A model generated the notes under the pieces. The model was not told the origin of the DNA, did no database searches, and saw nothing but the letters and a program-made list of their open reading frames with translations. A DNA stretch of 14,912 nucleotides from Promethearchaeota archaeon (lineage in GTDB: Archaea > Asgardarchaeota > Lokiarchaeia > Sigyniarchaeales > SOKP01): contig SDNM01000005.1 of assembly GCA_004524385.1 (NCBI GenBank), positions 1 to 14,912 on the forward strand. Reading direction: 5' to 3'. The translations under genes and the position numbers were made by a program. This document shows, piece by piece, positions 7,541 through 12,116 of the stretch (positions within the stretch are counted from its first letter, which is position 1; each line of letters opens with the position of its first letter).

Positions 7541-8341
7541 TTATCTTTCTTCAAATTCAAGATCTGTAGCTTTATTTTCTACTATGGGACTAAGAAACTC
7601 TAATAGTTCGGGTAGAGCTCTTACATCCAATGCTCCTTTTACGAGAAAAGGGACCTTATTATATCTATTTGATTTAAAATCCACACGATAGATCTCAAAT
7701 CCATAGGAATATCCATCGATTTTAAAAGGGTCCATTACCAATGCTACAGAGTCTTCCCATTGTTTTTGAAAATTTAAGTGGGTTTCAAAGTCGTCAGAAC
7801 TGAGAAAGAGTCCATGAGATGGATGAGAATGATACCATCCACATATAAATTGATCTAAATTTTTTAAATGCCTATAAACTTTTGTAAATTTACTTGAATC
7901 TCTCATAAATACATCTACCACTGAAATAATATCGCCATGAGTTATTGGATAGGCGTTTATAATATGAAGTTTAGGACCATAATCATACATTTTTCCTCCC
8001 AATATTCCAAAAACTTCACACCATTCTCGTTTAGGTAAACTACGATTTGCAAATTTTAATGAATGAGTGGCAATTTTGAGAATTGCTTTAGTTGATATAC
8101 TTATTGCTATTTTATCTAATAATTCATCTTCCTGATTTGGTTGAGTTATTTGTGTTGGTTCAATTGGAGCAAGTAAATGTTCCTCACTTAATCGAGAAAT
8201 TATATCTTCAGTTAAACTCTCTTTTTCAGATTTTAGCTCTGTATAGACTTCATTGAGAATTTCCTTTTTTAATTTCTCTTTAATTTGCTGTTTCATATCT
8301 TCCTTAATAGCATCTTCATTCAATTCATCATCTTCAGGCAT
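7541..8341 (-). CDS. JAMM/MPN+ metalloprotease, Rpn11-like deubiquitinase
   Basis: A 266-residue protein with a complete JAMM zinc site: E109 in CEVFGILGG, then H171-S-H173-P, S181 and D184 (HxH-x7-S-x2-D). Residues about 78-225 form the MPN fold. MPN+ enzymes such as Rpn11 and AMSH cleave the isopeptide bond after the C-terminal Gly of ubiquitin. In the Caldiarchaeum ubiquitin cluster the equivalent enzyme also matures the modifier. Here the modifier has one residue after its Gly, a likely substrate. Residues 1-55 are an acidic, helical extension (KEDMKQQIKEKLKKEI), which may bind a partner. The ATG at 8341 is 20 nt after the E2 stop, with GGTGAGG upstream, so the two genes are co-transcribed and probably translationally linked. 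Confidence 0.93.
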   Translation of the reverse strand: MPEDDELNEDAIKEDMKQQIKEKLKKEILNEVYTELKSEKESLTEDIISRLSEEHLLAPIEPTQITQPNQEDELLDKIAISISTKAILKIATHSLKFANRSLPKREWCEVFGILGGKMYDYGPKLHIINAYPITHGDIISVVDVFMRDSSKFTKVYRHLKNLDQFICGWYHSHPSHGLFLSSDDFETHLNFQKQWEDSVALVMDPFKIDGYSYGFEIYRVDFKSNRYNKVPFLVKGALDVRALPELLEFLSPIVENKATDLEFEER

Positions 8342-8361
8342 TTAGAGCCCCTCACCACAGT

Positions 8362-8889
8362 TTACCATTTCTTATTGGCATATTTTTTTACTAAATACTT
8401 GACTTTTTTCTCAAATTCCTTCGGATTTTTCATTGTCTCTATGGCTGCTTTCTTATTAAATACATCTGTCGGATTAAAAAATTTCCCTCGTGTATTTAAC
8501 ATAGCTGTTATTGCTTGTATTACAGTTACTATGGTCTTACTCGGTGACCAGCCCCCTTTTTTACCCACATAATTAGGATCTACCAGCGCTAGACAAATAT
8601 TCCTCTGGCCCTGGTACTCGTTAGGTTTGGCCCAGAAATTTGGGTGCCAAATCGCCGTATGAAGTCGCACAAAAGGAGGGTGGTTAGGATAATTTGGAGG
8701 GTATTTGATCTCAAGTTTAAAAAGCCCTCCTTGATAGGCTGTCTTTTTTGGACCTTTTAATAATACAGCAATATGATCTATACTTTTTTTTTTAGGATCA
8801 AATGGTTTTAATTGTGTTATTACACCATTTTTTAACATCTTCTTAAGAGCCGCAAAATCTTGAGATATACGTGAACTTCTTAAACTCAT
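8362..8889 (-). CDS. Ubiquitin-conjugating enzyme E2
   Basis: A 175-residue UBC-fold protein that carries the activated modifier as a thioester. The family landmarks are in order: GP-TAYQGGLFKLEIKYP (46-64, strands), YPNHPPFVRL (67-76), the HPN motif (82-84), catalytic Cys99 in NICLALV, and WSPSKTI (114-120). Compared with canonical E2s, two loops around the active site are longer: 14 residues between Asn84 and Cys99 and 14 between Cys99 and Trp114, where about 7 are usual. The C-terminus is a basic helix (KKVKYLVKKYANKKW). It sits between E1 and JAMM genes. A TATA-like element lies about 34 nt before the ATG. Active-site residues look intact. Confidence 0.96.
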   Translation of the reverse strand: MSLRSSRISQDFAALKKMLKNGVITQLKPFDPKKKSIDHIAVLLKGPKKTAYQGGLFKLEIKYPPNYPNHPPFVRLHTAIWHPNFWAKPNEYQGQRNICLALVDPNYVGKKGGWSPSKTIVTVIQAITAMLNTRGKFFNPTDVFNKKAAIETMKNPKEFEKKVKYLVKKYANKKW

Positions 8890-8916
8890 TTTATATTCTC
8901 ATACTCAAATTGTTAT

Positions 8917-8930
8917 AATTTATATATTTT
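8917..8930 (-). promoter_or_regulatory. TATA box for the E2-JAMM-RING block
   Basis: Minus-strand AAAATATATAAATT centred near 8924 is about 34 nt upstream of the E2 ATG, giving a very short leader. The 92-nt gap between E1 and E2 therefore probably holds an internal promoter. Confidence 0.45.
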
Positions 8931-8981
8931 ATTGTAATAATAATAAAAACTTATAATATATATTCCTAATTAAATAGAAAA

Positions 8982-10220
8982 TTAACCTTTTAAATTAAGA
9001 TTTATAAAAATTTCTCCACCTTTGAAACCAACCGCAGTAATCAATTCTAAATTTCTCAGCTTATTTTTATTAGCAGATCGTTCAAGATCAATTACTTTTA
9101 TATCGTTAAAATCCATTAATGTTAGGGTTGGTTCAAAATATGGATCTATTTCAAAACCTTGACTTTCTAGATCATGGATGATTTGCACACATTTATCCTT
9201 CTTTTTAATTGAAACATTTACTCTTCTGACATTATCACCACACTGTAAGCAATCAGAGCGTCTTTTTTTTTCTATAGGATAAAACTTTAGAGTCATTGCA
9301 TTAAATACGACATAAGATTTAATTGGATCCCCTAATGCTTCATTTCCAGCTAACCAATGGATGATTTTAATGGTCTCATGCGATTGAATGGCAGAAATTA
9401 GAGCGTTAATTGTTATAATTGCGGGATCATGAGCATCAATTACTTTAACTATATCAGCTTTCGAAAATAGTGGTAAAAAATTATGTTTTTTAGCGAGTTT
9501 ATTAGCTATTTCTTGAATAAAATTGACATCTTTTATGTTTTTCGGCTTTGGATTTCTATCAAATTTCTCTTGAAAAGCCATGTTACCCTTGAAAACACAA
9601 TGTATTCTCTTTCTCGGGATTCCCACAACAGTACAAGCTGCCATTTCATCGGATTCTCCAACAGGAAGAGGATTGCACTCATAACAAGCATTTTCATAGG
9701 GAAAAATTGTATATAGATGTCCATGATAACCAGATGTACCACCATCGACAAGGGGTTTTTTAAATCTGACTGCTTGAGCGTTCAAATTGAGCCTGGCATT
9801 CATTGAATCGAGACCACCTACAATAACATCAGCTGAACTATATACTGAAGGATCTAAACGTTCAAGAGTTGTATGGTAACCTATTATCGTAATGTTTGGA
9901 TTAATATCTTTCAACCTTTTTGCGGCAATGATAGCTTTCGATGATCCTATTTTTGCTCCAGCAAAAAGTAATTGCCGATTTAAATTAGAGTGTTCTATTA
10001 TATCCAAATCCACTAAATCGAGATGTCCCACTCCTAACATTGCCAAATTTTTAGCAATTTCACATCCAAGACCACCGACACCTGCGATTAAAACTCGGGC
10101 GTTTTTAACTAATTTTTGAGACCATCCTTCGAGACGGAATTGTCGATCATAGAGATCTCTTTCTACTGCACTCAAATCTTTACTGAAAAAATCTGAACCT
10201 TCTTCCAATTTTCCCACCAA
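8982..10220 (-). CDS. Ubiquitin-activating enzyme E1, UBA3-like
   Basis: A 412-residue E1-type enzyme that adenylates the C-terminal Gly of the ubiquitin-like modifier, takes it on a Cys and passes it to E2. Visible in order: RQFRLEGW near the start; nucleotide loop GVGGLG (47-52); acidic pair D71/D73 in LVDLDIIEHSNLNRQ; GLDSMNAR (136-143); Zn ligands C179/C182 and C324/C327; catalytic Cys196 in AACTVVGIPR, the position of the UBA3 active-site Cys in its MCTIASMPR motif; and a C-terminal region (about 333-410) that fits a ubiquitin-fold domain for E2 recruitment. It is nearer to UBA3/UBA2 than to bacterial ThiF/MoeB because of the Cys domain and UFD. The start is TTG 10220 or GTG 10217, directly after an in-frame TAG; no ribosome binding site, but a TATA box lies upstream. 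Confidence 0.95.
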   Translation of the reverse strand: MVGKLEEGSDFFSKDLSAVERDLYDRQFRLEGWSQKLVKNARVLIAGVGGLGCEIAKNLAMLGVGHLDLVDLDIIEHSNLNRQLLFAGAKIGSSKAIIAAKRLKDINPNITIIGYHTTLERLDPSVYSSADVIVGGLDSMNARLNLNAQAVRFKKPLVDGGTSGYHGHLYTIFPYENACYECNPLPVGESDEMAACTVVGIPRKRIHCVFKGNMAFQEKFDRNPKPKNIKDVNFIQEIANKLAKKHNFLPLFSKADIVKVIDAHDPAIITINALISAIQSHETIKIIHWLAGNEALGDPIKSYVVFNAMTLKFYPIEKKRRSDCLQCGDNVRRVNVSIKKKDKCVQIIHDLESQGFEIDPYFEPTLTLMDFNDIKVIDLERSANKNKLRNLELITAVGFKGGEIFINLNLKG

Positions 10221-10255
10221 CTAAAACTTATGATTTCTGAATAGAAATCGATTAA

Positions 10256-10270
10256 TTATTATATAATATA
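10256..10270 (-). promoter_or_regulatory. TATA box for the E1 gene
   Basis: The minus strand carries a GTATATTATATAAT-type element centred near 10263, about 43 nt upstream of the E1 start. It lies just downstream of the oligo-U signals that follow the ubiquitin-like gene, so E1 may have its own transcript. Confidence 0.45.
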
Positions 10271-10281
10271 CTTAAGAATTT

Positions 10282-10300
10282 AAAAAAAATATAAAAAAAA
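10282..10300 (-). terminator. Double oligo-U terminator after the ubiquitin-like gene
   Basis: Two runs of eight A on the plus strand (10282-10289 and 10293-10300) become two U8 runs in the minus-strand transcript, starting 32 nt after the ubiquitin-like stop codon. U-tracts are the main intrinsic termination signal in archaea. This separates the modifier gene from the enzyme genes. Confidence 0.55.
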
Positions 10301-10331
10301 TATTTAATCTTTTCATTCATTAAAAGAAAAC

Positions 10332-10679
10332 TTAGATCCCTGCAGTCGAAGCAGGAATAAGCAAAACCTCATCGCCATCATTCACGCCGTATTGACTCAA
10401 TGGGGCACCCTCGTCCATAGTAACCCCACCAGAACTCAAATGGAAATCATTTGGGTCTAAACCGAATATATTTCCCACTGTCTGCTTGATAGCTGATACA
10501 TTGTTTCCATCGTCAACTAATAATTTTTGCCTTTTTTCCCCAGGACCAATCGTGCTGAGAAAAAACAGATTAATTTTATTACCTCCAGCAGGTGCCGTTT
10601 CTGCTGGTGTTTTACTTCTCTCTGGCTGTTTCTCCGCTGGCTCTTCTCCTAAGTCCTCATCAAAATCAAATTCTCCCAT
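10332..10679 (-). CDS. Ubiquitin-like protein modifier with acidic N-terminal tail
   Basis: A 115-residue protein from ATG 10679; GGAG at 10690-10693 supports this start, while a TTG at 10688 would sit almost on top of it. Residues 1-34 are an acidic Pro/Glu/Ala-rich tail. Residues 35-115 are a beta-grasp domain that aligns with ubiquitin without gaps from about position 22 to 76: K65 at Lys27, G73 at Gly35, P76 at Pro38, L94-S95-Q-Y97 at LSDY (56-59), and G114 at Gly76. The strand 1-2 loop is longer than in ubiquitin. The chain ends IPASTAGI, so one Ile must be removed to expose the Gly; position 75 is Ala, not Gly. It heads the E1-E2-JAMM-RING block. It is the probable substrate of all four enzymes; which proteins it marks is unknown. 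Confidence 0.92.
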   Translation of the reverse strand: MGEFDFDEDLGEEPAEKQPERSKTPAETAPAGGNKINLFFLSTIGPGEKRQKLLVDDGNNVSAIKQTVGNIFGLDPNDFHLSSGGVTMDEGAPLSQYGVNDGDEVLLIPASTAGI

Positions 10680-10822
10680 ATTATTCAAACTCCATAATTT
10701 TTATTTTATTATTTTGTTAAAATGTAATATTTACAATAAGTATTTAATTATTTTGCTTTTAAATAATTTTATATAAAAAAATTCCTTTTACTTAATGAAT
10801 TAATAGAGTTAGATTGTATAAA

Positions 10823-11722
10823 ATGCCAGATGAACCTCCTCCTAAATATACTATTAAAGATAAAACACCCCCTAAAGAAGAAACATTTGTTGCAGACAAA
10901 ACATTGCTTAAAAAGATCAAAGATGAGCGTAAATCCTTAGAAAAAGAAAAAGCTGAATGGGAAAGTACGCTTAAGAAAATGCAAGCATTTCAAGAGTCAT
11001 TTAAAGATTTAGAAAGAAAACGAAAAAGCATCGAAAGTGAGATAAGGGATTTACAGAATGAAAAAGACAGATTAAATAAAACGCTTAATGATATACAGAA
11101 TGATATCAATGGTGAAAAAAAACAAATCGAAAATCAAAAAAGAATTATTGAGGACTCCAACAGGAAATTAAAAAAGAAACGTAATTATATAGAAAAGCAA
11201 TCAAATGTTCTCAAAAAACAACTAAAAGACTTAAATAAGACAAAACGAGATATAGAGAACGAAAGAAAATATTTAGATCGCGATAGGAAAAACGAAGAGG
11301 CTCAATTAAAAGATATCCAAAGTAAGATCCCTTCATTAGAAAAACGGAGTAATACTTTGGAAAATAAGGTTAGAAATCTTGAAAATAAACAACAAGATTT
11401 AAAAAATGATGTGAAAAGATTGGAAAACCAAAAAAGTGCACTCGCATCTAATATTCAAAATGATAAAAAGAAACTCCAAAACGAGAAAGATAAAATAGAT
11501 TCTTATGTTCAAAACGAGAAAAGGAAAATAGAGAATGAAAAATCTCGAATTAATAACGAAAAAAATAATATAAAGCGTGAAAGGGAAAAATTAAATAAGG
11601 AAAAAGATAAATTAAGACGAGATCGCGAAAAACTTGATGCTGAAATCAGAAAATTGAAATCTATTCCTAAGCAACCAATAAAATCTAAAACTCCTGCTAT
11701 AAAATCCAAAACTCCAAAATGA
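10823..11722 (+). CDS. Long, highly charged coiled-coil protein
   Basis: A 299-residue protein from ATG 10823 (a TTG at 10814 would add three residues). Nearly the whole of residues 25-280 is Lys/Glu/Asn/Asp/Gln-rich with leucines or isoleucines at heptad spacing, predicting one long coiled coil; there are no Cys or membrane segments. Both ends are Pro/Thr/Lys-rich, with KDKTPPKEE near the start and two SKTP motifs at the end. I do not recognise a family; coiled coils of this kind give weak, unspecific matches to SMC-, Rad50- or cytoskeleton-like proteins. It is divergent from the ubiquitin-like gene and shares its 140-nt promoter region; a TATA element, TTTTATATAAAA-like, lies near 10768-10779. 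It could be structural or a scaffold. Confidence 0.75.
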   Translation: MPDEPPPKYTIKDKTPPKEETFVADKTLLKKIKDERKSLEKEKAEWESTLKKMQAFQESFKDLERKRKSIESEIRDLQNEKDRLNKTLNDIQNDINGEKKQIENQKRIIEDSNRKLKKKRNYIEKQSNVLKKQLKDLNKTKRDIENERKYLDRDRKNEEAQLKDIQSKIPSLEKRSNTLENKVRNLENKQQDLKNDVKRLENQKSALASNIQNDKKKLQNEKDKIDSYVQNEKRKIENEKSRINNEKNNIKREREKLNKEKDKLRRDREKLDAEIRKLKSIPKQPIKSKTPAIKSKTPK

Positions 11723-11784
11723 TATTAAGGATATTATTGATATTATATCTCAATAACACATTTAAATTTTAACACAACTTCTTT

Positions 11785-11842
11785 AATCCTCTTTAAAGCA
11801 GTATTTAGACATTAAGAATAGATTTATAAATTAAAGAGGATT
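11785..11842 (+). promoter_or_regulatory. 12-bp perfect inverted repeat covering the ribosome binding site of the 85-residue protein
   Basis: AATCCTCTTTAA (11785-11796) is the exact reverse complement of TTAAAGAGGATT (11831-11842). The right arm contains the AGAGGA ribosome binding site 7 nt before the TTG start at 11848. If the mRNA begins upstream of 11785, the stem would hide the site. A TTTATAAA at 11823-11830 could instead give a near-leaderless mRNA, in which case the repeat would act at DNA level. Confidence 0.45.
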
Positions 11843-11847
11843 GTAAT

Positions 11848-12105
11848 TTGAACTCTGAAACTCGTGCCGTTTTAATGAGGAAATTAATGACCATCTGCCC
11901 TGTATGCGGGAAGCAAATTTACGGCAGAGATATTGATATCAATAATATTGAGAGATCAAGATCGAAAATTGAGCATTGGCCTCTAAGATATGTACATTGC
12001 CACGATAATGGTAAATTTCCTATGCATGCTTTAATGATTTATATTGATGCTAATTTTTCAGTTAGAGGGCTGGAAACTTCTAATTTTATTAAAATTCAAA
12101 AATAA
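11848..12105 (+). CDS. Small zinc-binding protein related to the N-terminal domain of the ubiquitin-like fusion
   Basis: An 85-residue protein with CPVCG (C17, C20) and a second cluster VHCHDNGKF (H50, C51, H52) plus H60, enough for one zinc site. It ends with ALMIYIDANFSVRGLE. Its order of elements, CPxC, I-x-I, a Pro/aromatic strand, His, then a hydrophobic helix with [IL]Y[IL]DA-x-x-x-[VI]R-x-[LV]E, is the same as residues 20-80 of the ubiquitin-like fusion protein encoded at 3865-4647. The two are therefore probably versions of one domain. TTG 11848 is chosen because AGAGGA sits 7 nt before it; an internal ATG at 11875 would drop nine residues. It is convergent with the next gene. Function is unknown; a role as an adaptor in the ubiquitin system is inference from the shared domain and location. 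Confidence 0.8.
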   Translation: MNSETRAVLMRKLMTICPVCGKQIYGRDIDINNIERSRSKIEHWPLRYVHCHDNGKFPMHALMIYIDANFSVRGLETSNFIKIQK

Positions 12106-12116
12106 CTATAATTTTA

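Noticed and set aside
8285..8572. Plus-strand ORF of 95 codons over the JAMM/E2 junction
   Set aside because: Overlaps two firmly identified genes on the other strand; composition is that of a reverse complement of coding DNA.
10332..10679. Interpretation as a full UFMylation system
   Set aside because: Only the modifier tail resembles UFM1; the E1 has the UBA3-type Cys domain and UFD, and the E2 has canonical HPN and WSP motifs, so a ubiquitin/NEDD8-type system fits better.
10332..10679. Interpretation as a sulfur-transfer protein (ThiS/MoaD/SAMP type)
   Set aside because: The neighbouring E2, RING and JAMM genes and the gapless alignment to ubiquitin favour a conjugation system.
10486..10776. 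Plus-strand ORF antisense to the ubiquitin-like gene
   Set aside because: Opposite strand of a clear beta-grasp gene; not supported by codon pattern or a start signal.
10823..11722. Assignment of the coiled-coil protein to SMC/Rad50
   Set aside because: There is no nucleotide-binding head, hinge or zinc hook; similarity would rest on coiled-coil composition alone.
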